Positions 1 through 6,121 are shown, numbered from the stretch's first letter. The stretch: DNA of 7,071 nt from Methanocorpusculum sp. (GCA_029987045.1 DALTWN010000047.1:1-7071), one strand, 5' to 3'. Numbers and translations are program-made. Notes: generated by a model from the letters alone, not told the origin.

Positions 1-86
1 TTAGGCATTTTCACTTCCGAAGTTTAGGATTGTTTTGCACACCCATACGAACACTTAAGCATTCCAAAAACAAAGTACTCTCTCAT

Positions 87-488
87 ATGGCAGTCATTAC
101 TCCAGAATTAAAAGAAAAACTGGTCAAGGCAGGTGTCCTCCACCTGGGCACCGCATCCAAGGCAGGAGTCCCGAACGTAGCTCCGATGGGCGCAGTCATG
201 ATCGAAGGCGACAACATCCTCATCGCCAACAACTTCATGAACAAGACCATGAAGAACATCATGGAAAATCCGCAGGTCTCTGTTCTTGCATGGACACGTG
301 AACTTGGCGACTGTCTTCAGTTCAAGGGAACTGCAGAAGTCATGAAAGACACCCCGGAACACAAGAAGATGCACGAGATGCTCGAAGCAAAGAAACCGGG
401 AGCATATCCCTGCAAAGACCTTGTCGTCATCACCGTAAAAGAAGTCTTCACCTGCATGCCAGGTCCAAACGCAGGCAAATTAATCTAA
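87..488 (+). CDS. PPOX-fold (pyridoxamine 5'-phosphate oxidase-like) flavin-binding protein
   Basis: A 133-residue soluble protein of the split-barrel, FMN/F420-binding PPOX family. The recognisable part is the N-terminal half: a short helix, then a strand with the pattern HLGTASKAGVPNVAPMG (residues 19-35), typical of this family, where it lines the flavin phosphate site. Next come IEGDNILIANN (39-49) and a helix with KTMKNIMENPQVSVLAW (53-69). The C-terminal stretch (111-120) is a last strand, followed by a short Cys-Met-Pro-Gly tail. The exact substrate cannot be told from sequence; small methanogen members are usually called flavoredoxin-like or hypothetical. I start at ATG 87: the upstream in-frame codons back to 30 encode no family sequence. 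No Shine-Dalgarno is visible before 87, so the message may be leaderless or have a weak site. The gene converges on the fucA-like gene. Confidence 0.85.
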   Translation: MAVITPELKEKLVKAGVLHLGTASKAGVPNVAPMGAVMIEGDNILIANNFMNKTMKNIMENPQVSVLAWTRELGDCLQFKGTAEVMKDTPEHKKMHEMLEAKKPGAYPCKDLVVITVKEVFTCMPGPNAGKLI

Positions 489-497
489 CTGCCCACC

Positions 498-509
498 TTT
501 TCCTTTTTT
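498..509 (+). terminator. T-rich terminator after the PPOX gene
   Basis: Ten nucleotides after the stop codon there is a pyrimidine tract with T4 (498-501) and T6 (504-509) on the plus strand. Archaeal RNA polymerase terminates at such oligo-T tracts without needing a hairpin. The assignment is inferred from position and composition. Confidence 0.5.
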
Positions 510-518
510 CAATTCTTC

Positions 519-524
519 AAAAAA
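519..524 (-). terminator. oligo-T terminator after the fucA-like gene
   Basis: An A6 run on the plus strand reads as T6 on the minus strand, starting 4 nt after the aldolase stop codon (531-529). Together with the plus-strand T-tract at 498-509 it makes a compact bidirectional terminator between two convergent genes. Confidence 0.5.
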
Positions 525-528
525 GAGA

Positions 529-1080
529 TTATTTCCGCTGCAGTTCCGTCAGATAGAGGACCTTGCAGCAGTGTTCCGCAAGCGACGTGTAGAGATACGC
601 TTCGTCGAGATTCTTACCGGCGGCAAACGTACCGTGACCCTTGGCAATAACGACATGGGCATGAGACAATCCTTCTGCAACTGCATCAGCAAGATTCTGA
701 GTGCCGCATGCACCTTCCACGACCGCAATCTCCGGCGCAAGCAGCTGACCTTCGCTGTCGATGGTGTGGATGCGGTCATGCAGGAGCGACATGGCAACCG
801 AGAACTGCGGATGGGCATGGACAATCGCCTGATGTTCCGATGCATTGTAGACCGCTGTGTGGACACGCCATTCGCTCGATGCGCCCGGGGTCACCCGTCC
901 GTTCTTCGGCATCAGAACAATCTCTGCCGGATCGGCATCCAGGTAGGATCCGGTATGCGTGATGAAATAACCGTCACCATCGAGTACACTCATGTTGCCG
1001 AAATTGCCACCGACCAGATGCTCGGAAAACAGCCGTTTCCCGATCCGGGTAAATTCCTTTCCTACATCGACAGCGTTCAT
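529..1080 (-). CDS. fucA: class II aldolase, L-fuculose-1-phosphate aldolase-like
   Basis: A 183-residue zinc-dependent class II aldolase/adducin-fold enzyme. Key features by residue: GGNFGNMS (24-31) and THTGSYL (41-47), the phosphate-binding loops; E70, the likely catalytic acid; H88 and H90 in VHAHP, and H149 in KGHG, the expected zinc ligands. All are intact. In Methanocaldococcus the homologue (about 181 residues) is a fuculose-phosphate-type aldolase linked to making lactaldehyde, hence lactate and 2-phospholactate, for coenzyme F420. That role is likely but not shown here; related aldolases and epimerases share this fold. The start is set at ATG 1080, which overlaps the purD stop as ATGA; further upstream codons only read through purD in another frame. 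Translation is probably coupled to purD, and no separate promoter is seen. The gene is the last of its transcript. Confidence 0.85.
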   Translation of the reverse strand: MNAVDVGKEFTRIGKRLFSEHLVGGNFGNMSVLDGDGYFITHTGSYLDADPAEIVLMPKNGRVTPGASSEWRVHTAVYNASEHQAIVHAHPQFSVAMSLLHDRIHTIDSEGQLLAPEIAVVEGACGTQNLADAVAEGLSHAHVVIAKGHGTFAAGKNLDEAYLYTSLAEHCCKVLYLTELQRK

Positions 1081-2363
1081 TTCTTCAGCTCTGCCATATG
1101 GGCAATGCGTTTTGCAAACAGGGCGGCGGTTCCGATATCTTTCCGGTACCGGATCTTGCCGCGAACAGTACGGCATGCGGTTTCAGCAAGCTTCTCCGCT
1201 TCTTCCAGCGATTTGCCCAGCCCTACGAATGCAATCGTACGCGAGGTCAGTGTCTTCAGCACCCCGTCTTCCAGAACGGCATTCGCATAGTAGACCGTAA
1301 CGCCCGGAATCTCATCGTAGGAGAACGGTTCGCCGCTTGCCGGACTGTCAGGATAGCCTTCCGGCACCATGTATTTACAGACCGAAGCGAGCGGTGCAAA
1401 CGAGACGTCCGCTGCAGAAAGCGTGCCGTTGCAGATATGGTCGACGATGACGGAGAAATCAGATGAAAGCAGGGTTAACACGTTCATCGCTTCCGGATCG
1501 CCGAAACGTGCATTGTATTCGATGACCTTCGGACCGTCACGGGTATCCATGAACTGACCGTAGAGAATGCCCTGGTAGATACATCCTTCCGCGGCAAGTG
1601 CTGCTACTGTCTTCTGCATGATGGAAAATGCCGCAGAGACATCCTCTGCAGATACGAACGGGAATCCATGAGTCTCAAGCGAATACGAACCCATACCGCC
1701 GGTGTTCGGCCCCTGGTCGCCTTCGAACGCACGTTTATGGTCCTGGACAAGCGGCATCGGCACAAGCGTCTTGCCGTCGACGAATGCCATCAGCGTGAAC
1801 TCTTCTCCAAGCAGACGCTCTTCAAGAATAATATCCTGGTTCTTGAGCGTAGAAGCATATTCACAGGCACCAGCACGGTCGACCTGTTCTCCCATGACCT
1901 TGACACCTTTTCCGCCGGTAAGTCCTGTCGGCTTGACTGCAAGATCTCCCGGATACTGGTTGATATATGCGATCGCTTCTTCCGGCGTCTTGCAGATCTT
2001 ATAGGCTGGAGATCCTGGAATCTTATATTTCTTCATCAGATCGCGGCAGAATCCCTTATCAGTCTCGATACGGGCGGCAGCCTGTTTCGGACCGACGACC
2101 GGAATACCGGCTTTCCAGAGTGCATCTGAAACGCCTGCCTGCAGCGGGGCTTCCGGACCGATGACGGCATACTTAACACCGCATTCCTTTGCAAATGCGA
2201 CGACGGCATCCGCATCGGTTTCGCTGTGTACGAGATATTTTTTCACCAGCTTGAGGATTCCGGGATTCTTCTTGGACAAAACTGCATAGACTTCTGCTGA
2301 CTTCGAAAGTGCAGCAACGATAGCATGTTCACGCCCGCCACTGCCGACAACCAGGACTTTCAT
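1077..2363 (-). CDS. purD: phosphoribosylamine-glycine ligase (GAR synthetase)
   Basis: Catalyses the second step of de novo purine synthesis: phosphoribosylamine plus glycine plus ATP gives glycinamide ribonucleotide. The protein has 428 residues, normal for monofunctional PurD. The N-domain opens with [10 protein letters not shown] (5-14). The linker and ATP-grasp region has VIGPEAPL (67-74), the glycine-rich [13 protein letters not shown] loop (144-156), the [17 protein letters not shown] signature (209-225) and [10 protein letters not shown] (282-291), which holds metal and ATP ligands. The C-domain ends near RYRKDIG (405-411). No key element is missing. ATG 2363 gives the expected [10 protein letters not shown] start; no good Shine-Dalgarno precedes it. 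It lies 52 bp after the ATPase gene on the same strand, so read-through is possible, though the two functions are unrelated. It overlaps the fucA-like gene by 4 nt downstream. Confidence 0.97.
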   Translation of the reverse strand: MKVLVVGSGGREHAIVAALSKSAEVYAVLSKKNPGILKLVKKYLVHSETDADAVVAFAKECGVKYAVIGPEAPLQAGVSDALWKAGIPVVGPKQAAARIETDKGFCRDLMKKYKIPGSPAYKICKTPEEAIAYINQYPGDLAVKPTGLTGGKGVKVMGEQVDRAGACEYASTLKNQDIILEERLLGEEFTLMAFVDGKTLVPMPLVQDHKRAFEGDQGPNTGGMGSYSLETHGFPFVSAEDVSAAFSIMQKTVAALAAEGCIYQGILYGQFMDTRDGPKVIEYNARFGDPEAMNVLTLLSSDFSVIVDHICNGTLSAADVSFAPLASVCKYMVPEGYPDSPASGEPFSYDEIPGVTVYYANAVLEDGVLKTLTSRTIAFVGLGKSLEEAEKLAETACRTVRGKIRYRKDIGTAALFAKRIAHMAELKK

Positions 2364-2415
2364 ATCATATACTATGGGCTTTACTCTATGAAAAAGAGTT
2401 TGGCATTCCGGGCAA

Positions 2416-3648
2416 TCAAATCAGCCAGGCAGGTATCATCCAGATATTCCGCGTAATCGGAAATACCGACTCGGACAAGCAAACGACAGCCCCTTCACCG
2501 AGCTGCGGGAATCCCTCCGAATTTTCAGGGCGGTCAAACACTTTGAATGCCCGAACAGCCGTCTTATCCGGATGGGAACTCTTCTTGATTTCAATCGGAT
2601 ACACGGTGTTGTTGCGATATATCAGGAGATCGATTTCCTTCTTGTCACTATCCCTATAGTAATACAGCGGCGGGATTTCACCCGCATTGATAAAACTCCG
2701 GTATATTTCAGAGAAAACAAATGTCTCAAAGAAATTCCCCGACATTGCTCCACGTTCCAATGTCTCCGGTGAATCCCAGCGCAGAAGATAGGCACACAAT
2801 CCAGTATCCAGGAAATGCATAATCGGAGCTTTGACTGCCCGCTTCAGAATATTGTTGTAAAATGGCTGTACCAGCGCCACAATATTCGAAGCAACCAGAA
2901 TAGACAACCATTTCTTTGCAGTCGGCACCGAGATATCGGCATCCTTTGCTAAATCACTGTAAATAACCATTCTTCCCGTACGTGCTGCAACCGCTATCAG
3001 GAACCGATAAAATGCGGTCTTATCCCCGACCTGCTGCAAATCATTGATATCACGCGTCAGATAGGTCTCAATATAGGACTGATAGAAACGTTCCCGATCA
3101 ATCGCAGGATTTGCTACAATTTCCGGCATTGATCCTGAGAATATCGTCCGATAGATATCCATCAGTCCCTTTTTCTGAATCGAAGATGCACGTCTTTCCA
3201 TTTCTTCATGATCCGTGGTAAAGGGAAGTGTCGGACGTCCTTCAATTTCCGCCTGCGAAAGACCATAGAGCTGGAAGATGCCTACGCGACCCGCAAGTGA
3301 CTCGCTGACATTCTTCATCATCGAAAAGGTCTGTGATCCGGTAAGCCAGAATCCTCCTTTCTTTTCAGAAGAATCAACGATGATTTTAATGTAGGAAAGC
3401 AGTTCCGGAGCATACTGAATCTCATCAATAATGACCGGGGCGGGATGTTGTTCAAGAAACAGGTGCGGATCCTGTTTTGCCAGCGTACGCTCCGCCAGAT
3501 CATCAAGGGTCACATACCCTCTTTCCGGTTCAGCCAGATGTTTCAGCAAGGTGGTCTTTCCCGTCTGTCTGGCACCAGTAACCAGAAGAACACGAAATGT
3601 CTGTGAAATCTCGAGAATGACCTTTTCTGCAGCCCGACGGATATACAT
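2416..3648 (-). CDS. AAA-type ATPase of the DUF4143 family
   Basis: A 410-residue member of the common archaeal/bacterial family with an N-terminal P-loop ATPase and a C-terminal DUF4143 domain. Residues counted from ATG 3648: Walker A GARQTGKT (25-32), a short TLDDL segment (47-51), Walker B VIIDEIQ (72-78) and the sensor-like WLTGSQ (101-106). A middle region with helix-turn-helix character (about 225-260, [19 protein letters not shown]) follows, then [11 protein letters not shown] (279-289). The C-terminal restriction-endonuclease-like core has E338, D340, E353 and K355 (E-I-D ... I-E-I-K). The cellular role of the family is unknown; members are often variable and mobile between genomes. 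A TTG at 3657 would add three residues, but [10 protein letters not shown] is the usual family start and ATG 3648 fits a leaderless transcript from the promoter at 3671-3690. The gene looks intact. Confidence 0.9.
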   Translation of the reverse strand: MYIRRAAEKVILEISQTFRVLLVTGARQTGKTTLLKHLAEPERGYVTLDDLAERTLAKQDPHLFLEQHPAPVIIDEIQYAPELLSYIKIIVDSSEKKGGFWLTGSQTFSMMKNVSESLAGRVGIFQLYGLSQAEIEGRPTLPFTTDHEEMERRASSIQKKGLMDIYRTIFSGSMPEIVANPAIDRERFYQSYIETYLTRDINDLQQVGDKTAFYRFLIAVAARTGRMVIYSDLAKDADISVPTAKKWLSILVASNIVALVQPFYNNILKRAVKAPIMHFLDTGLCAYLLRWDSPETLERGAMSGNFFETFVFSEIYRSFINAGEIPPLYYYRDSDKKEIDLLIYRNNTVYPIEIKKSSHPDKTAVRAFKVFDRPENSEGFPQLGEGAVVCLSESVFPITRNIWMIPAWLI

Positions 3649-3670
3649 ACCTATCAATGGACCCCCTGAG

Positions 3671-3690
3671 AATATTTATTTTTCGGGAAA
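3671..3690 (-). promoter_or_regulatory. BRE/TATA promoter of the DUF4143 ATPase gene
   Basis: On the minus strand this reads CGAAAAATAAATATT: a BRE-like CGAAA followed by an AT-only TATA-like core centred near 3677. With the usual archaeal spacing of about 25-28 nt, transcription would start near 3650, within a few bases of ATG 3648. That favours a leaderless message. A G-rich AGGGGG lies between, but it is 13 nt from the ATG and only 4 nt from the alternative TTG, so it is a poor ribosome site for either. Confidence 0.45.
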
Positions 3691-3712
3691 TTTAAACTCT
3701 CAGTTTAAATTT
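3688..3712. repeat. perfect palindrome, 10-bp arms, upstream of the ATPase promoter
   Basis: Left arm AAATTTAAAC (3688-3697), spacer TCTCA, right arm GTTTAAATTT (3703-3712); the arms are exactly complementary. It abuts and slightly overlaps the BRE side of the ATPase promoter, a place where archaeal regulators often bind. No T-run follows on either strand within a few bases, so an operator is a better guess than a terminator. Chance is possible in such AT-rich sequence, though 10 of 10 paired positions makes it less likely. Confidence 0.5.
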
Positions 3713-3746
3713 ACCGTGATTTTTTCAAAGAGAGGACTGACTTCTT

Positions 3747-3793
3747 AAAAAAATGACGCAAAAACAAAGAATATGAAGAAAAAATAAGAAAAA
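3747..3793 (-). terminator. oligo-T terminator cluster after the UPF0058 gene
   Basis: Immediately after the UPF0058 stop the minus strand carries T5 (3793-3789), T6 (3784-3779) and T7 (3753-3747) tracts in an almost GC-free stretch. This is a typical archaeal termination zone and would insulate the downstream ATPase gene. Confidence 0.5.
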
Positions 3794-4057
3794 TCAGTGT
3801 TCTACCGGGACAGCTTCCTGCTGTTTCTCGGAAGCAACGGTTGTTGCGCCCATGGAGGCACGCATGGTGGAAACGATTTCATTGCCAAGTGTCATAACCG
3901 CAACACGGTGGATGTTTTTGTTCTTGTGGATATGCATCGGGGAGATGGCAAGTGCGTCATATTCGCCGGTTGCAATAACGGAGTGATTGATATGTTCATA
4001 GTATTTTTTTATCTGAACAAGTAGCATATGAATGTGCAGCAGTTCTTCTTTTTGCAT
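3794..4057 (-). CDS. UPF0058 family protein
   Basis: An 87-residue protein matching the archaeal UPF0058 family (Pfam PF01893 by recall). The family-like parts are the N-terminal helix MQKEELLHIHMLLVQIKKY (1-19), the block YDALAISPMHIHKNKNIHRVAV (33-54) and TLGNEIV (56-62). The C-terminal tail (about 70-87) is low-complexity and probably disordered. No membrane segment or signal peptide is seen. Function is unknown; the His-rich blocks (H8, H10, H42, H44, H50) could bind metal, but that is a guess. ATG 4057 gives the full family N-terminus. An AGGAG sits at 4073-4069, 11 nt before the ATG, a rather long but usable spacing. It is a single-gene unit divergent from the ADP-ribosylglycohydrolase gene. 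Confidence 0.85.
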   Translation of the reverse strand: MQKEELLHIHMLLVQIKKYYEHINHSVIATGEYDALAISPMHIHKNKNIHRVAVMTLGNEIVSTMRASMGATTVASEKQQEAVPVEH

Positions 4058-4302
4058 ATGTGTATAAGCTCCTAAAAATCCGTTTCCATGGGGAGACGAA
4101 GTGTATCATTCATATCATACGGGAACTGTGATATAGGTAACTCGTTATGTTTATATTTGAGTTCAGAACACTCCAGTCTCTTCTTTGAAATCAGACAATA
4201 TATTTTGAAATAAGCGTCCGTTTGAGAATCAACGGATAATTCAGGCGTATTTTTTCCGTGCGCGGCGGTACATTTATATGTCACGAAGCCCACCTAAGAA
4301 TC
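4058..4302. other. divergent AT-rich intergenic region with several TATA-like boxes
   Basis: The 245-bp spacer between the UPF0058 gene (minus) and the ADP-ribosylglycohydrolase gene (plus) holds no convincing gene. TATA-like elements include TTTATATG at 4273-4280 (plus, listed separately), TTTATATT at 4150-4157 (AT-rich on both strands), ATATATTTT near 4198-4206, and a minus-strand GTATGATATG at 4120-4111. The last would place a minus start near 4085-4090 and give a short leader containing the AGGAG at 4073-4069, so it is my first choice for the UPF0058 promoter. Which boxes are used cannot be decided from sequence. Confidence 0.4.
4271..4282 (+). promoter_or_regulatory. TATA box for a leaderless ADP-ribosylglycohydrolase transcript
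   Basis: TTTATATG (4273-4280) closely resembles the methanogen TATA consensus TTTATATA. Its centre is about 26 nt before ATG 4303, which places the expected start site at or next to the A of the ATG. No Shine-Dalgarno lies between the box and the ATG. This supports ATG 4303 as start and a leaderless message. Confidence 0.55.
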
Positions 4303-5124
4303 ATGGACTATCTGGAACGTGTGCGAGGAGCCGTCTATGGTGCAGCGGTCGCCGATGCCGTCGGTGCAACCTATGAAGGATGCATGCCGGACGAAACACG
4401 CGTTCCTGCACTCATCGGCGGCGGACAGTTCGCTCTTGCCGCCGGAGAAGTCACCGATGACACTCTGATGATGCTCGCACTTGCGGAATCTTATCTCGAA
4501 ACCAATACCTTTTCCCCCGACCGATTCATCCGGTCAATCATAACCACGATCCGCACTCATCCAAAAACATTCGGCAATACCACCCGGTCTCTTGCACGGT
4601 TCGCAGAAATGGGATGCTATCCGGAATCTGCTGCATCCATCGTCGATATGCTCTATGGCAGCGGCACCAACGGCAGTGCAATGCGTACATTGCCTACCGC
4701 ACTTTTCGCGACCTCGGCAGATGAAGCGGAACAGCTCGGCAGAACCGTTTCTGCATACACGCATAAAAGCAGCGAAGCCTGCAATGCAGCCGCAGCCGTA
4801 TCAGCCGCGGCATACCGCCTGCTCCACGGAGAAGAAAAGGAAACCGTCCTTAGAACCGTTCCCGAAACCTACCTTGCAGGCGACCTGATTCCGTCCGTCA
4901 AGGCGGAAGAATCCGTCCGCTGTGCATTCTGCATCTTCAGAGACAGCGATTCATATCTGGATGTGCTTACCCGGGCATGCCGGCTCGGCGGTGATTCGGA
5001 TACCATCGGCGCAATGGCAGGCAGTCTTGCCGGCGCATATTACGGAATCAAAGCGATTCCTGAAGAATGGTGTACCGCTCTGGACGTGACCGACCAGATC
5101 GAAACACTGCTTGACAGAATCTGA
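4303..5124 (+). CDS. ADP-ribosylglycohydrolase family protein
   Basis: A 273-residue member of the ADP-ribosylglycohydrolase (DraG/ARH, PF03747) family, all-helical di-magnesium enzymes that remove ADP-ribose from proteins or related ligands. The order of motifs is complete: RVRGAVYGAAVADAVGATYEG (7-26), EVTDDTLMM with the metal-binding T51-D52-D53-T54, TRSLARF (94-100), the GSGTNGSAMR loop (119-128), THKS (153-156), and CRLGGDSDTIGAMAGSLAGA (226-245) with D231 and D233 as further metal ligands. The target is unknown; no ADP-ribosyltransferase (DraT or DarT type) lies in the window. Homologues act on arginine-ADP-ribose, O-acetyl-ADP-ribose or DNA-ADP-ribose, and the sequence alone does not choose. 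A GTG at 4258 is possible, but the TATA box at 4273-4280 would then lie inside the gene. Confidence 0.93.
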   Translation: MDYLERVRGAVYGAAVADAVGATYEGCMPDETRVPALIGGGQFALAAGEVTDDTLMMLALAESYLETNTFSPDRFIRSIITTIRTHPKTFGNTTRSLARFAEMGCYPESAASIVDMLYGSGTNGSAMRTLPTALFATSADEAEQLGRTVSAYTHKSSEACNAAAAVSAAAYRLLHGEEKETVLRTVPETYLAGDLIPSVKAEESVRCAFCIFRDSDSYLDVLTRACRLGGDSDTIGAMAGSLAGAYYGIKAIPEEWCTALDVTDQIETLLDRI

Positions 5125-5223
5125 AAAAACAAGGGGTGTGTAAAACAATAGAGAAGCGAGGCAGGAGTGTCAAAACGCTGAAAGGACACTGCCTAACTCA
5201 TGGTGCTCCCTGTAGATTTTACA
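5124..5223 (-). ncRNA. candidate small RNA with one bulged hairpin
   Basis: On the minus strand a consensus-like TTTATATA (5252-5245) predicts a start near 5223. The next 100 nt hold no ORF, contain the hairpin at 5194-5159 (AGGCAG/CTGCCT plus TGTC/GACA with a 3-nt bulge), and end in T6 at 5129-5124. Promoter, structure and T-tract are in the right order for an independent short transcript. Its 3' end would only touch the stop codon of the ADP-ribosylglycohydrolase gene. This is inference from layout; no known RNA family is recognised. Confidence 0.25.
5159..5194. other. bulged hairpin
   Basis: AGGCAG (5159-5164) pairs with CTGCCT (5189-5194), and TGTC (5168-5171) with GACA (5185-5188). A 3-nt GAG bulge lies on the left side and the loop is 13 nt. 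An alternative register pairs AGTGTC with GACACT. It lies 35 nt after the ADP-ribosylglycohydrolase stop, so it could be a 3'-end structure of that message, or part of a separate RNA on the minus strand. Confidence 0.4.
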
Positions 5224-5233
5224 TAGTAGAGTC

Positions 5234-5239
5234 TTTTTT
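5234..5239 (+). terminator. possible T6 terminator for the ADP-ribosylglycohydrolase gene
   Basis: This is the first good oligo-T tract on the plus strand after the gene, 110 nt past the stop. A T5 at 5284-5288 is a second option. The distance is long and the assignment weak. Confidence 0.25.
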
Positions 5240-5240
5240 C

Positions 5241-5257
5241 GGGGTATATAAACCCCC
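5241..5257. promoter_or_regulatory. near-symmetric TATA element flanked by GGGG and CCCC
   Basis: GGGG-TATATAAA-CCCCC. Read on the minus strand the core is TTTATATA, the methanogen TATA consensus, with a predicted start near 5223. Read on the plus strand TATATAAA is also a good TATA box, predicting a start near 5275 and a transcript antisense to trmI. The G/C flanks could also form a 4-bp stem. No annotated gene starts within range on either side, which is unusual for so good a match. Confidence 0.4.
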
Positions 5258-5265
5258 TACCATAT

Positions 5266-5279
5266 GCCGTGGAAGTGCC
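5266..5279 (+). repeat. GCCGTGGAAGTGCC motif, inverted partner of the copies at 5360-5383
   Basis: The 14-base GCCGTGGAAGTGCC is the exact reverse complement of 5360-5373 and, over 13 bases, of 5371-5383. The 80-bp core between them is AT-rich. No target-site duplication is seen at the outer edges, so a miniature transposon is not supported by the flanks. Confidence 0.6.
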
Positions 5280-5301
5280 CTGCTTTTTCACAGAATCATC
5301 G

Positions 5302-5322
5302 AAAAAATAACGCATTAAAAAA
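5302..5322 (-). terminator. double oligo-T terminator of the trmI operon
   Basis: Two A6 runs on the plus strand (5302-5307, 5317-5322) read as T6 tracts on the minus strand, 65-85 nt after the trmI stop. No other strong tract lies closer. A 10-bp palindrome GCAAATTTGC at 5343-5352 precedes them and could add a small hairpin. Confidence 0.45.
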
Positions 5323-5359
5323 TATTATTCGTGAAATAAACCGCAAATTTGCCGATTTT

Positions 5360-5383
5360 GGCACTTCCACGGCACTTCCACGG
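5360..5383 (-). repeat. two tandem copies of the same motif just after trmI
   Basis: GGCACTTCCAC occurs at 5360-5370 and again at 5371-5381 with no gap, followed by GG. It starts three bases past the trmI stop, so it would be transcribed in the trmI 3' untranslated region as tandem GTGGAAGTGCC. Possible roles are a protein-binding site or an RNA stem with 5266-5279. Confidence 0.6.
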
Positions 5384-5386
5384 ACC

Positions 5387-6121
5387 TCAGATTTTACGGG
5401 CAACGGTGATGTATCCGGTATGTCCCACCCGTGTCGACGGACGGGTTCCCCTAGAACTGCGGGTGAGTTCACGTTCCTGGATCTCGACCGTCTGTACATT
5501 GTCTTCCCCGAAGAGACGGCGTGCCGCATCCATGACCACGAACGTCTGTTCCAGGAACGGCGTATACGACGCGAAGAATCCGCCGTTCTTCAGCAGACCA
5601 TAGGCATGCTCGACATGTGCCGCTTCGATCTGCATATCGAGATGGACGACATCGAACGGACCGTCGGTCACCTCGAGCACATCGCATGCACGGCACTCGA
5701 CATTGGTGAGACCGGCATCGACAATATTTCCTTCTGCAACCCGTGAGAAATCCTCACGCGCTTCACAGGTTACCACCTCGCGGGCACAGCCGCCGAAATA
5801 GATGGCGGCAATGCCTGAACCGGTACCTGCATCCAGGACACGGTCACGGGAACACATGCCGGTATAGGCCATGACGATGCCGATATCCTTCGGCATCATC
5901 GGAGCACCGGTGCGTTTGCCATGCGCAAAATAGTCACCGGCTTTCGGAAGAATCACCGTGAACTCTTTTCCAAGATGGGTCTGGATGGTATCGCCGTCTT
6001 CGACTTCAGCGGCCGCTGCGAGATCCACCATGCCCATATCGGTCGACAGTTTTCCTTCACCGAGACGGACAAAATATTCACGGGAATTTCCCCGCAGAAT
6101 GACACGTGCTGGTCCAATCAT
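5387..6121 (-). CDS. trmI: tRNA (adenine-N1)-methyltransferase, TrmI type
   Basis: A 244-residue SAM-dependent enzyme expected to make m1A in the tRNA T-loop (positions 57/58 in archaea). The small N-domain (1-60) precedes the family block KRTGAPMMPKDIGIVMAYTG (69-88). The Rossmann domain has motif I VLDAGTGSG (95-103), acidic E120 at the end of strand two, CDVLE (146-150), and FDVVHLD (156-162). The C-terminal TRVGHTGYITVARK (230-243) is strongly characteristic of the family. Two parts differ from what I recall of the family: the usual R-x-TQ-x-x-Y-PKD reads KRTGAPMMPKD, and the usual LDLP-x-PW reads LDMQIEA. The start codon at 6121 overlaps the nac stop as ATGA, and no Shine-Dalgarno is visible, so translation is probably coupled. 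Last gene of the operon. Confidence 0.9.
   Translation of the reverse strand: MIGPARVILRGNSREYFVRLGEGKLSTDMGMVDLAAAAEVEDGDTIQTHLGKEFTVILPKAGDYFAHGKRTGAPMMPKDIGIVMAYTGMCSRDRVLDAGTGSGIAAIYFGGCAREVVTCEAREDFSRVAEGNIVDAGLTNVECRACDVLEVTDGPFDVVHLDMQIEAAHVEHAYGLLKNGGFFASYTPFLEQTFVVMDAARRLFGEDNVQTVEIQERELTRSSRGTRPSTRVGHTGYITVARKI

Larger units (their letters stand above)
5125..5386. other. 262-bp structured non-coding spacer
   Basis: Convergent spacer between the ADP-ribosylglycohydrolase gene (plus) and trmI (minus). It contains, in order: an A6/T6 tract next to the stop (5124-5129), a bulged hairpin (5159-5194), T6 (5234-5239), a TATA element in a GGGG/CCCC frame (5241-5257), one GCCGTGGAAGTGCC (5266-5279), an AT-rich core with two A6 runs, and two tandem inverted copies of the motif (5360-5383). 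Short open frames here lack ribosome sites and family resemblance. I see no tRNA T-loop, no C/D-box pair and no CRISPR-like spacing. Confidence 0.6.

Noticed and set aside
1..60. End of a minus-strand gene at the left edge (TAA at 3-1)
   Set aside because: The frame is open for the few codons visible, but that is too short to tell from chance and nothing in it is recognisable.
30..86. N-terminal extension of the PPOX protein from the ATG at 30
   Set aside because: The 19 extra codons carry no family sequence or signal peptide pattern. The family N-terminus begins at ATG 87.
571..1290. 239-codon plus-strand open frame antisense to the aldolase and purD
   Set aside because: It is a shadow of two well-supported minus-strand genes. 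Its translation is rich in Arg and Cys and has no recognisable domain.
2382..2398. Small hairpin (ACTCT/AGAGT) between the ATPase gene and purD as a terminator
   Set aside because: A 5-bp stem with no following T-run on the minus strand is too weak to call.
4072..4293. 73-codon minus-strand open frame with a GTG start in the UPF0058/ADP-ribosylglycohydrolase spacer
   Set aside because: It has no ribosome site, covers the TATA box of the next gene, ends just upstream of the UPF0058 gene over its ribosome site, and its translation resembles no family I know.
5136..5318. 60-codon plus-strand open frame after the ADP-ribosylglycohydrolase gene
   Set aside because: The GTG start directly abuts the only purine-rich stretch, leaving no spacing, and the frame runs across the hairpin, T6, TATA and repeat elements.
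5266..5383. Miniature transposon (MITE) with terminal inverted repeats
   Set aside because: The inverted repeat is real, but flanking bases show no target-site duplication, and one end has two tandem copies, which is not typical.
5360..5383. Start of a CRISPR array
   Set aside because: There are only two 11-base units with no spacer between them.
5264..5746. 160-codon plus-strand open frame antisense to trmI
   Set aside because: It is mostly a complement of trmI codons with no family resemblance. A possible antisense RNA start is noted as a finding instead.
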